From NCBI GenBank assembly GCA_038318385.1, contig JBBQCD010000008.1, positions 37,216 to 101,215 on the forward strand: a stretch of DNA of 64,000 nt, written 5' to 3'. Below, one piece after another: positions 9,437 to 17,154 of the stretch. The DNA comes from Schlegelella_A sp038318385 (GTDB lineage Bacteria; Pseudomonadota; Gammaproteobacteria; Burkholderiales; Burkholderiaceae_C). The number at the start of each line of letters is the position of its first letter. Positions within the stretch are counted from its first letter, which is position 1. A program made the position numbers and the translations under genes. The notes under the pieces are model-generated. The model was given only the letters and a program-made list of their open reading frames with translations, searched no databases and was not told where the DNA came from.

Positions 9437-10719
9437 TGCCCCAGGGCCGCCGGCTCGCGGTGATCGGCGGTGGCTGGGCGGGTCTAGCCGCTGCGATCGA
9501 AGCGACGCGACGCGGCGACCGGGTGACGCTGTTCGAGATGGCGAACCGGCTCGGCGGCCGGGCCCGCTCCCTCGAGGTCGAGGGTCTGCTGCTCGACAAC
9601 GGCCAGCACATCTGCATCGGCGCCTACGCCGAGACACTGCGCCTGCTGCGCGTGGTCGGTGTGTCCGAGGATGCCGCGTTTTTGCGCATGCCGTTGCGCA
9701 TCGGCTACGCCGATGGCGCCAGCCTCGAACTGCGTGCCGGCGCGCCGATCTTCGCCTTCGCAGCGGCGGTCTGGCGGCATCCCCGCTGGTCGAGGGGTGC
9801 GCGCATGGCACTGCTGGCGTCGGCAGCCCGTTGGATGCTGAACCGGTTCCAGTGCGACCCCGCATGGACGGTGGATCAACTGGTGGCGGAGATGCCGGCT
9901 GATGTCAGAACGGAGCTGATCGAGCCCCTCTGCGTTGCCGCCCTCAACACGCCTTCAGACGAGGCCAGTGCCGTGATCTTCCTGCGGGTGCTGAAAGACG
10001 CGCTGTTTTCCGGAAGAGGCTCGGCCGATCTTCTGCTGCCGCGAGTCGATCTGGATCGGACATTCCCCGAGCCGGCACGGCGCTGGCTCGCCGCAGCGGG
10101 GGCTTTCATCAGGACCGGTCGACGGGTCGGGTCGCTCGATCGAGGTGACGGTGTCTGGAGCGTGGACGGCGAAGTCTTCGACGCGGTGGTGATGGCGGCA
10201 AGCCCCGTCGAGTCCGCACGCCTTGTCCGATCGCTCCGGCCGGACTGGGCAGATGCGGCGGCTGGACTGCCGTACGAGCCGATCGTCACGGTCTACCTGC
10301 GCAGCGGCGACACCGTACTGCCGCAACCCATGCTGGCGCTGCGATCCGGCGCCGGCGCTCCGGCGCAGTTCGTCTTCGATCGCGGGCAGCTGGGCGGCCC
10401 GCCGGGCTTGCTGGCGTTCGTCGTCAGCGGTGCCAAGGAATGGGTCGAGAGCGGCAGCGCGGCCACGGCGGACGCGACCCTCGCCCAGGCCCAGGTCGAG
10501 CTGGGCGGCCTGCTGCGCTGCCCCCTCGAAACCGTCCAGGTCGTGACGGAGAAGCGCGCCACCTTCCGGTGCTTCCCTGGCTTGCGCCGTCCCGTGATGC
10601 GGATCGCCCCCGGCCTCGTCGCCGCGGGCGACCATGTCGAGGGTCCGTATCCGTCATCGCTGGAAGGCGCCACCCGGTCGGGAGTTACGGCCGTCCAGGC
10701 CCTCTCGGAAGGCGCCTGA
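9436..10719 (+). CDS. hpnE: Hydroxysqualene dehydroxylase HpnE, FAD-dependent amine oxidase family
   Basis: Reduces hydroxysqualene to squalene in the last step of the HpnCDE route. The 427-residue protein starts with the dinucleotide-binding motif VIGGGWAGLAAAIEA and continues with the FAD signature FEMANRLGGRARS, DNGQHICIGAY and a C-terminal AGDHVEGPYPSSLEGA, all usual for this amine-oxidase-like family. The ATG overlaps the hpnD stop codon. No squalene-hopene cyclase is in the window, so the final product cannot be named from here; carotenoid-like or hopanoid use is possible. Confidence 0.92.
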   Translation: MPQGRRLAVIGGGWAGLAAAIEATRRGDRVTLFEMANRLGGRARSLEVEGLLLDNGQHICIGAYAETLRLLRVVGVSEDAAFLRMPLRIGYADGASLELRAGAPIFAFAAAVWRHPRWSRGARMALLASAARWMLNRFQCDPAWTVDQLVAEMPADVRTELIEPLCVAALNTPSDEASAVIFLRVLKDALFSGRGSADLLLPRVDLDRTFPEPARRWLAAAGAFIRTGRRVGSLDRGDGVWSVDGEVFDAVVMAASPVESARLVRSLRPDWADAAAGLPYEPIVTVYLRSGDTVLPQPMLALRSGAGAPAQFVFDRGQLGGPPGLLAFVVSGAKEWVESGSAATADATLAQAQVELGGLLRCPLETVQVVTEKRATFRCFPGLRRPVMRIAPGLVAAGDHVEGPYPSSLEGATRSGVTAVQALSEGA

Positions 10720-10753
10720 AGTCGATTTTTGCGACATGCGGGGCGATCTCGTC

Positions 10754-11557
10754 ATGCAAAACGCGAACGGCGTGCCGCAGAATGTCGCCATGGGCAAGAA
10801 CGAGCCACGCAAGGTCACGATCCAGGTTCTCGAACGGGCGTTCGCGCTGCTGGATCTGCTCGCCGCGCACCAGGACCCGATCTCGCTGAAATCGATCAGC
10901 GAGCAAACCGGCCTCCATCCGTCGACCGCGCACCGGATCCTCAACGACCTGACCATCGGTCGCTATGTCGACCGGCCCGAGGCCGGGAGCTACCGCCTCG
11001 GCATGCGAATGCTGGAAATGGGCAACCTGGTCAAGGCGCGGCTCGATGTGCGCGACGCGGCACTCGGCCCGATGCGAGAACTGCACAAGGTCACGCACCA
11101 ACCGGTCAACCTGTCGATGCGCCAGGGCGACGAGATCGTCTACATCGAGCGCGCCTACAGCGAACGCTCAGGGATGCAGGTGGTTCGCGCCATCGGCGGC
11201 CGTGCGCCGCTGCACCTGACGTCGGTCGGGAAGCTCTTCCTGGCACACGACGACCCGCAGCGGGTTCGCGCCTACGCGACGCGGACGGGGCTCGCCGGCC
11301 ACACCCGCAACAGCATCACCCAGATCGCCGCACTCGAGAGGGAGTTGTCCCGCGTCAATCAGTACGGGACCGCGCGAGACGACGAGGAACTGGAAGTCGG
11401 GGTGCGCTGCATGGCAGCGGGCATTCTCGATGACCAAGGCAAGCTGGTCGCCGGCCTGTCGATCTCCGCGCCCGCCGATCGTCTCGAGGAGGCCTGGCTG
11501 GAGCGCCTGCAGGCCACTGCGGCCCAGATCTCGGCGGCGCTCGGGCACCGCGCCTGA
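10754..11557 (+). CDS. IclR-family transcriptional regulator
   Basis: DNA-binding regulator of 267 residues with an N-terminal winged helix (VTIQVLERAFALLDLLA, then SLKSISEQTGLHPSTAHRI as the recognition region) and a C-terminal IclR effector domain (VNLSMRQGDEIVYIER, PLHLTSVGKLFLA and EVGVRCMAAGILDDQGKLVA). The ATG at 10754 is chosen because GGGGCG lies just upstream; ATG 10736 and 10790 are alternatives. It follows hpnE after 34 bases and may be in the same transcript, but nothing shows that it controls hpn genes. Ligand and targets are unknown. Confidence 0.88.
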   Translation: MQNANGVPQNVAMGKNEPRKVTIQVLERAFALLDLLAAHQDPISLKSISEQTGLHPSTAHRILNDLTIGRYVDRPEAGSYRLGMRMLEMGNLVKARLDVRDAALGPMRELHKVTHQPVNLSMRQGDEIVYIERAYSERSGMQVVRAIGGRAPLHLTSVGKLFLAHDDPQRVRAYATRTGLAGHTRNSITQIAALERELSRVNQYGTARDDEELEVGVRCMAAGILDDQGKLVAGLSISAPADRLEEAWLERLQATAAQISAALGHRA

Positions 11558-11625
11558 CACGGACATCGCACTCGGACTTCCGAGCTGCGGGAGATCAGCC
11601 GTGCGACTTCAAAGCCGCCGGCACA

Positions 11626-12693
11626 TCAGGAGGAAAGCTTGGGCAGCGTAACCGGCTCGGGAGCCTGCGGCGCGAGAGCGGCCGGGACACCGTGGCCGTT
11701 GCTGATCCAGCGGCGGACACGTTCGGCATCGGCGATTCGCGAGTACTTGCCGGCCGAGTCGAGGAACACCATGATCAGCTTTCGACCTGCCATCTTTGCC
11801 TGCATGACCAGGCAACGCCCCGCTTCGGAGATGTAGCCGGTCTTCTGCAGACCGATGTCCCACGATGGACTCCGAACCAAACCGTTGGTGTTTCGGAACT
11901 GGAGGGCGCGGTTGCCGACCTCGACCTGGTACTCCTGCGACGTCGACAGGTCACGGATGATCTGGTGCTCGTGCGCCGCATTGACCAGGATTGCCAGGTC
12001 GTGGGCGCTCGATTGGTTCTTGCTCGACAGGCCGGTCGGCTCGACGTAGTGGGTGTCGTTCATGCCGAGGGCCATGGCCTTGCGGTTCATCGCTGTCACG
12101 AACGCGTCCATCCCACCCGGGTAGTAGCGGCCGAGGGCATGAGCGGCGCGATTCTCCGACGACATCAGCGCCAGGTGCAGCATTTCCTCGCGGCGCAGCT
12201 GGGTTCCGACGACCAGCCGCGAGCGACTGCCCTTCTCGGTGTCGATGTCGGCCTGGCTCACGGTGATCATCTCGTCGAGGGGCTGCTTGGCCTCGGTGAC
12301 GACGAGCGCCGTCATCAGCTTGGTCAGCGAAGCGATCGGCAGCACCGCATCCGAATTCTTGCTGAACAGGACCTGATTGGTGTCCTGGTCGAGCACCAGG
12401 GCGACGCCGGATTTCAGATCGAGCGAATCGGAAACGGCATGCAGGCCGCTGAGCTGACCGAAGGATGGCTGGGCCGGGATCACCGCCACGGCCGACTTGC
12501 GAGATCCCGAATGGCGGGTCGAACGGACGGTGACGTGCTGCTTGTTGCGCAGCACCACGACCGGCTTCGACGCGGTGTGAGGACGTTTTTTGGCTTCACG
12601 GCCGGCCGCGTGGGAAGCCGTCGGCATTGTGATCGCCAAGGCCGCCACCGCGGCCACCAACCCACCTGTCACCCATTTCCCGATCGACGCCAC
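11626..12693 (-). CDS. pbpG: D-alanyl-D-alanine endopeptidase (PBP7 type)
   Basis: Periplasmic low-molecular-weight penicillin-binding protein that cleaves D-Ala-meso-DAP cross-links. All three active-site motifs are present: SLTK (Ser122, Lys125), SEN at 179-181 and KTG at 284-286. A signal peptide with hydrophobic core GGLVAAVAALAITM ends at about ASHA, followed by a basic linker. The GTG start at 12693 is preferred because GAGGGA sits 6 bases upstream; an ATG at 12714 would add seven residues without a ribosome site. It lies downstream of leuA on the same strand, separated by a perfect palindrome. Confidence 0.9.
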   Translation of the reverse strand: MASIGKWVTGGLVAAVAALAITMPTASHAAGREAKKRPHTASKPVVVLRNKQHVTVRSTRHSGSRKSAVAVIPAQPSFGQLSGLHAVSDSLDLKSGVALVLDQDTNQVLFSKNSDAVLPIASLTKLMTALVVTEAKQPLDEMITVSQADIDTEKGSRSRLVVGTQLRREEMLHLALMSSENRAAHALGRYYPGGMDAFVTAMNRKAMALGMNDTHYVEPTGLSSKNQSSAHDLAILVNAAHEHQIIRDLSTSQEYQVEVGNRALQFRNTNGLVRSPSWDIGLQKTGYISEAGRCLVMQAKMAGRKLIMVFLDSAGKYSRIADAERVRRWISNGHGVPAALAPQAPEPVTLPKLSS

Positions 12694-12779
12694 GGCAATT
12701 CCCTCGCACCCCATGGCGCCCGAGTGTATGTGAATGAAAAAAACCGCGCAAGATCAAAACGTTACGTAGTACTCCTAAA

Positions 12780-12799
12780 GTCACGACTGCAGTCGTGAC
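12780..12799. repeat. Perfect 20-base palindrome between leuA and pbpG
   Basis: GTCACGACTGCAGTCGTGAC reads identically on both strands. As RNA it would form an 8-bp stem with the 4-base loop UGCA. On the minus strand it begins 15 bases after the leuA stop and is followed by TTTAGG, a short T tract. It could be a weak leuA terminator or an operator for pbpG. Confidence 0.7.
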
Positions 12800-12813
12800 A
12801 TGAATCACGCCAA

Positions 12814-14355
12814 TCAGCCCTGAGCAGCGACCCGTACGACCTTGCTGTGGAGCTTGTTCAACGCTGCAAGGTAGGCCTTGGCGGACGCCACGACGATGTC
12901 GGGATCGGATCCCACGCCGTTGACCACCCTGCCTCCGTGCTGCAGTCGAATCGTCACTTCACCCTGCGATTCTGTGCTGCCCGATGTGATGGCATTGACC
13001 GAATAGAGCAGCATTTCGGCACCAGAACAGGCCTTCTTCTCGATCGCCTTGAGACTCGCATCCACCGGTCCGTTGCCATCGCTTTCGGAGTGTTCCTCGG
13101 TATCGCCGGCGACAAAGGCCACCGTCGCATGCGGGCGCTCTCCCATCTCGGAATGCTGCGACAGTGCCAGCAACCTGTAGTGCTCCTTTTCCGAAGTCAC
13201 GGACTCGTCCATCACCAGGGCGAGGATGTCCTCGTCGAAGATGTCGCTCTTGCGATCGGCGAGCTCCTTGAAGCGGGCGAACGCCGAATTGACGTCGGCC
13301 TCCGACGCCAGTTCGATGCCCAGATCCTGGAGCCGCTGCTTGAAGGCGTTGCGCCCGGAGAGCTTGCCGAGCACGATCTTGTTGGCGGCCCAGCCGACGT
13401 CCTCGGCGCGCATGATCTCGTAGGTGTCGCGCGCTTTCAGCACGCCGTCCTGGTGGATGCCGGAGGCATGCGCGAAGGCGTTGGCACCGACCACCGCCTT
13501 GTTCGGCTGGACCACGAAACCGGTGGTCTGGGAAACCAGGCGCGAGATCGGCACGATGTGCGTGGCGTCGATCGCGCAGTCGAGCTTGAAGTAGTCCTTG
13601 CGGGTCTTGACCGCCATGACGACCTCCTCGAGCGAGCAGTTGCCGGCGCGTTCGCCGAGGCCGTTGATCGTGCACTCGATCTGCCGCGCACCGCCGATCG
13701 TCACGCCGGCCAGCGAATTCGCGACCGCCATGCCGAGATCGTTGTGGCAATGAACCGACCAGACCGCCTTGTCGGAGTTGGGGATGCGGGTGCGCAGGTC
13801 GCGGATGAAGTTGCCGTACAGCTCGGGAACGGCGTACCCGACCGTATCCGGGATGTTGATGGTCGTCGCGCCCTCGGCGATCACGTCCTCGAGCACGCGG
13901 CACAGGAAATCCGGATCCGAGCGATAGCCGTCCTCGGGCGAAAACTCTACGTTGCCGGACAGATTGCGGGCGAATCGCGTCGCCAGCCGCGCCTGCTCGT
14001 GGACCTGCTCGGGGGTCATCCGCAACTTCTTCTCCATGTGCAGCGCACTCGTTGCGAGGAAGAGGTGGATGCGGGTCGAGTGACCACCCTCGAGCGCTTC
14101 GGCCGCGCGCGCGATGTCGCGGTCGTTGGCTCGGGCGAGCGAACACACCGTCGCTTCCTTGATCGCCTGGGCGATGGCGCGCACGGCTTCGAAGTCGCCG
14201 TTCGACGACGCCGCGAACCCGGCCTCGATGACGTCGACCTTCAGGCGCTCGAGCTGGCGCGCGATGCGCAGCTTCTCATCCTTGGTCATCGAGGCGCCGG
14301 GCGACTGCTCGCCGTCGCGCAAGGTGGTGTCGAGAATGATCAGCTTGTCTGCCAT
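12814..14355 (-). CDS. leuA: 2-isopropylmalate synthase
   Basis: First enzyme of leucine biosynthesis: condenses acetyl-CoA with 2-ketoisovalerate. The 513-residue protein has the N-terminal TIM-barrel with LDTTLRDGEQSPGA, the metal site SVHCHNDLGMAVANSLAG and NGLGERAGNCSLEEVVMA, and a C-terminal LeuA regulatory domain for leucine feedback (about 380-510). The ATG at 14355 is preceded by AGGAGT and matches the family start; the frame remains open further upstream but that stretch is the attenuator leader. Expression is likely controlled by transcription attenuation through the leucine-rich leader peptide at 14459-14518. Confidence 0.97.
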   Translation of the reverse strand: MADKLIILDTTLRDGEQSPGASMTKDEKLRIARQLERLKVDVIEAGFAASSNGDFEAVRAIAQAIKEATVCSLARANDRDIARAAEALEGGHSTRIHLFLATSALHMEKKLRMTPEQVHEQARLATRFARNLSGNVEFSPEDGYRSDPDFLCRVLEDVIAEGATTINIPDTVGYAVPELYGNFIRDLRTRIPNSDKAVWSVHCHNDLGMAVANSLAGVTIGGARQIECTINGLGERAGNCSLEEVVMAVKTRKDYFKLDCAIDATHIVPISRLVSQTTGFVVQPNKAVVGANAFAHASGIHQDGVLKARDTYEIMRAEDVGWAANKIVLGKLSGRNAFKQRLQDLGIELASEADVNSAFARFKELADRKSDIFDEDILALVMDESVTSEKEHYRLLALSQHSEMGERPHATVAFVAGDTEEHSESDGNGPVDASLKAIEKKACSGAEMLLYSVNAITSGSTESQGEVTIRLQHGGRVVNGVGSDPDIVVASAKAYLAALNKLHSKVVRVAAQG

Positions 14356-14393
14356 GGGAAGACTCCTGGTGATGACGGTGCGAAAGCGGTCTG

Positions 14394-14431
14394 GAAAACA
14401 AAACGGCCCGCTGCAGGTAGCAAGCGGGCCG
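14394..14431 (-). terminator. Attenuator terminator in the leuA leader
   Basis: On the minus strand CGGCCCGCT and AGCGGGCCG (14423-14431 and 14404-14412) form a perfect 9-bp stem, loop TGCTACCTGC, followed by TTTTGTTTT (14395-14403). It lies between the leader peptide stop and the leuA ribosome binding site. GCCCG of its 5' arm can instead pair with CGGGC inside the leader (14466-14470), with UACC/GGUA extending that pairing, giving an antiterminator. Confidence 0.85.
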
Positions 14432-14458
14432 GTGGACGAAACGTTGGAGCGTGATCGA

Positions 14459-14518
14459 TCAGCGAGCCCGTGGTACCCCAAGAAGAAGCAGTAGCGTGGC
14501 TGCGGTCGAGAACGTCAT
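14459..14518 (-). CDS. leuL: leu operon leader peptide
   Basis: A 19-codon frame encoding MTFSTAATLLLLLGVPRAR. Five consecutive Leu codons (CTA CTG CTT CTT CTT) are followed after 28 bases of other sequence by the leader's antiterminator and terminator arms, the classic arrangement of a leucine-sensing attenuator: when charged tRNA-Leu is scarce, the ribosome stalls and the terminator at 14394-14431 cannot form. The ATG lies six bases after a TATATT -10 candidate, so the mRNA may begin at or near this ATG and be leaderless. There is no Shine-Dalgarno sequence, which agrees with that. Confidence 0.85.
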   Translation of the reverse strand: MTFSTAATLLLLLGVPRAR

Positions 14519-14524
14519 GGGATC

Positions 14525-14554
14525 AATATAGCACGGGAACTGCAGCGGCGTCGA
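14525..14554 (-). promoter_or_regulatory. Promoter candidate for leuL-leuA
   Basis: On the minus strand TCGACG (14549-14554) and TATATT (14525-14530) are separated by 18 bases. The -10 hexamer is good and the -35 matches TTGACA at four positions. The expected start of transcription coincides with the leuL ATG at 14518. Confidence 0.5.
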
Positions 14555-14567
14555 CCGGCTCCCCGGC

Positions 14568-15434
14568 TCAACGATGCAGCCCTTCCTCGTCGGGCTCGTC
14601 GGTGGAGGTGGCGATCACGCTCACCGGCCGGCCTTTGGCGCGACGCCAGACATAGACACCGTAGCCAGAAACGCCGTAGATCAGGAACAGGCTGAAGAAC
14701 ACCAGCGGCGGATGGTAGGCCAGCACCGCGAAGCCGAGCGCGATCGCGACGATCACGACGAAGGGGACCGTGCGTTTGAAGCTGACGTCCTTGAAACTGT
14801 AGAAGGGCACGTTCGTCACCATCGTCAGCCCCGCGTAGAGCGTCAGGGCAAAGGCCGACCAGGTCAGCCACTCGATCTTCGCCACGTCGCGAAAGCCGTA
14901 CGTGTCCATCACCCAGATGAAGCCGACCACGACCGCTGCGGCGGCCGGACTCGGCAGACCCTGGAAGAAGCGCTTGTCGACGACGGCGATGTTGGTGTTG
15001 AAGCGCGCCAGCCGCAAGGCGGCACCGGAGCAGTAGATGAACGCGGCGATCCAGCCGAGCTTGCCCAGGCCCTTGAGGGCCCACTCGTAGACGATCAGCG
15101 CCGGTGCGGCGCCGAAGCTCACCATGTCGGACAGGCTGTCCATCTGCTCGCCGAACGCACTCTGGGTATTGGTCATGCGGGCGACCCGACCGTCGAGGCT
15201 GTCGAGCACCATCGCGCAGAAGACGCCGATGGCGGCCTGCTCGAAGCTCCCGTTCATGGCCATCACGACGGCATAGAAGCCGCCGAACAAGGCTGCCAGC
15301 GTGAACAGGTTGGGCAGGATGTAGATGCCCTTGCGACGCCGGCGAGGCGCTCCCTCGACGGCGTCATCGTCGATCGTCTCGACCTCGTCGACGGGGACCA
15401 GCAGGTCCCGTGACCGGTCCCCCGCGCGCCTCAA
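14568..15434 (-). CDS. pssA: CDP-diacylglycerol--serine O-phosphatidyltransferase
   Basis: Integral membrane enzyme that makes phosphatidylserine, precursor of phosphatidylethanolamine. The CDP-alcohol phosphotransferase signature is complete: LDSLDGRVAR, then G and the D-x3-D pair in GEQMDSLSD. Several membrane helices are visible (LPNLFTLAALFGGFYAVVMA, IAAFIYCSGAALRLA, VVIVAIALGFAVLAY, VFFSLFLIYGVSGYGVYV). The start given is TTG 15434, overlapping the ilvC stop as TTGA; GTG 15473, which overlaps ilvC by 43 bases, is the alternative. The product would be 288 or 301 residues. Clustering with ilv and leu genes is common in betaproteobacteria. Confidence 0.92.
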   Translation of the reverse strand: MRRAGDRSRDLLVPVDEVETIDDDAVEGAPRRRRKGIYILPNLFTLAALFGGFYAVVMAMNGSFEQAAIGVFCAMVLDSLDGRVARMTNTQSAFGEQMDSLSDMVSFGAAPALIVYEWALKGLGKLGWIAAFIYCSGAALRLARFNTNIAVVDKRFFQGLPSPAAAAVVVGFIWVMDTYGFRDVAKIEWLTWSAFALTLYAGLTMVTNVPFYSFKDVSFKRTVPFVVIVAIALGFAVLAYHPPLVFFSLFLIYGVSGYGVYVWRRAKGRPVSVIATSTDEPDEEGLHR

Positions 15435-16447
15435 TTGCGCGACTGGTCGACGAGGCGATTCTTCTTGATCCACGGCATCATCGCCCGGAGTTGCTCGCCG
15501 ACCACTTCGATCGGATGCTCGGCCATCAGGCGGCGCCGCGAGAGCAGCGTCGGCGCGCCAGCGCGATTCTCCGTGATGAAGCTCTTAGCATACTCACCCG
15601 TCTGGATGTCCTTGAGCGTCTGGCGCATGACCTCGCGGGTCTGTTCGTTGATGATCTTCGGCCCGGTCACGTACTCGCCGTACTCGGCGTTGTTCGAGAT
15701 CGAGTAGTTCATATTCGCGATGCCGCCCTCGTAGATCAGGTCGACGATCAGCTTGAGCTCGTGCAGGCACTCGAAATAGGCCATCTCGGGCGCGTAGCCG
15801 GCCTCGGTGAGCGTCTCGAAGCCGGCCTTGATGAGTTCGACCGTGCCACCGCACAGCACGGCCTGCTCGCCGAACAGGTCGGTCTCGGTCTCCTCGCGGA
15901 AATTGGTCTCGATGACGCCGGCCTTGCCGCCGCCATTGGCCGCGGCATAGCTGAGCGCCAGATCGCGCGCCTTGCCGGACTTATCGGCGTGGACGGCGAT
16001 GAGGTGCGGCACGCCGCCGCCCTGGGTGTAGGTCGAGCGCACGGTGTGGCCCGGCGCTTTCGGCGCGACCATCCAGACGTCGAGATCGTCACGCGGGACG
16101 ACCTGGCCGTAGTGCACGTTGAAGCCATGAGCGAAAGCGAGCGACGCGCCCTGCTTCATGTGGGGGCCGACGTCTTCGCGGTAGACGGTGGCGATCTGCT
16201 CGTCGGGCAGCAGCATCATGACGATGTCGGCCTTCTTGACCGCCTCGGCGACTTCCGCGACCTTCAGGCCGGCCTTCTCCGCCTTGGTCCACGACGCGCC
16301 GCCCCGGCGCAATCCGACGGTGACGCGCACGCCGCTGTCGTTGAGGTTCTGCGCGTGCGCATGCCCCTGGGAACCGTAACCGACGATCGTGACGTCCTTG
16401 CCCTTCACCAGGCTCAGGTCGGCGTCCTTGTCGTAATAGACCTTCAT
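15431..16447 (-). CDS. ilvC: Ketol-acid reductoisomerase (NADP+)
   Basis: Second common enzyme of isoleucine/valine synthesis: isomerises and reduces acetolactate or acetohydroxybutyrate. The 338-residue class I protein has the NADP-binding start VTIVGYGSQGHAHAQNL (residues 20-36) and the knotted C-terminal domain with the metal ligands in FGEQAVLCGG and YFECLHELKLIVDLIYEGG. The ATG is preceded by AAAGGAGAG. It lies 50 bases after ilvN in the ilvB-ilvN-ilvC-pssA series. Confidence 0.98.
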   Translation of the reverse strand: MKVYYDKDADLSLVKGKDVTIVGYGSQGHAHAQNLNDSGVRVTVGLRRGGASWTKAEKAGLKVAEVAEAVKKADIVMMLLPDEQIATVYREDVGPHMKQGASLAFAHGFNVHYGQVVPRDDLDVWMVAPKAPGHTVRSTYTQGGGVPHLIAVHADKSGKARDLALSYAAANGGGKAGVIETNFREETETDLFGEQAVLCGGTVELIKAGFETLTEAGYAPEMAYFECLHELKLIVDLIYEGGIANMNYSISNNAEYGEYVTGPKIINEQTREVMRQTLKDIQTGEYAKSFITENRAGAPTLLSRRRLMAEHPIEVVGEQLRAMMPWIKKNRLVDQSRN

Positions 16448-16497
16448 GCTCTTGCTCTCCTTTGAATCATTTCAGGATGGGTGGCGACGGGTCGCCT

Positions 16498-16989
16498 TCA
16501 GACGCGCAGGATGCGCTCGCCGCGACCGATGCCGCTGGTGCCGGTTCGCACGGTCTCGAGGATCGAAGGCCGGTCGACAGCGCCGATGAACGCATCAAGC
16601 TTTCCCTGGTCTCCGGTCAGCTCGATGGTGTAGCTCTTTTCGGTGACGTCGATGATGCGGGCGCGGAAGATCTCGACCATCCGCATCATCTCCTCGCGCT
16701 CCTTGCCGACGGCGCGCACCTTGATCAGCATCATTTCACGTTCCGTGAAGGCGCCCTCGGTCAGATCGACGACCTTCACCACCTCGATCAAGCGATTCAG
16801 GTGCTTGGTGATCTGCTCGATCACCTCGTCCGAGCCGGTCGTCACGATGGTCATGCGAGACAGCGACGCGTCCTCGGTCGGGGCGACGGTCAGGCTCTCG
16901 ATGTTGTAGCCGCGCGCCGAGAAGAGCGCGACCACGCGGGAAAGCGCTCCAGGCTCGTTCTCGAGCAGCAACGCGATGACGTGTTTCAT
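16498..16989 (-). CDS. ilvN: Acetolactate synthase small (regulatory) subunit
   Basis: Regulatory partner of IlvB that confers valine feedback inhibition. The 163-residue protein has an N-terminal ACT domain (HVIALLLENEPGALSRVVAL, GYNIESLTVAPTED) and a C-terminal ACT-like domain (AFTEREMMLIKVRA, then ELTGDQGKLDAFI). It follows ilvB after 165 bases, a stretch in which no other gene or clear signal was seen. AGAGG lies 12 bases before the ATG. Confidence 0.96.
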   Translation of the reverse strand: MKHVIALLLENEPGALSRVVALFSARGYNIESLTVAPTEDASLSRMTIVTTGSDEVIEQITKHLNRLIEVVKVVDLTEGAFTEREMMLIKVRAVGKEREEMMRMVEIFRARIIDVTEKSYTIELTGDQGKLDAFIGAVDRPSILETVRTGTSGIGRGERILRV

Positions 16990-17154
16990 GTGCAGTGTCG
17001 TTCGCCTCTTCGGTGCCGTGCGGCGGTAACCGTCCGGTCCTCGAGCGCGTCCGTTCGCAGGTGGTGGTTCAAAAAGTCCGCAGTCGTGCGGTGCCTGGCG
17101 AAACCGGCGATGCGCGGCGCGGTAACGCCTCGCCCGCAGATCCCGTTGCGCACC

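Noticed and set aside
8258..9865. 535-codon minus-strand frame opposite hpnC-hpnD-hpnE
   Set aside because: No recognisable domain; the plus-strand genes have intact catalytic motifs and coupled starts.
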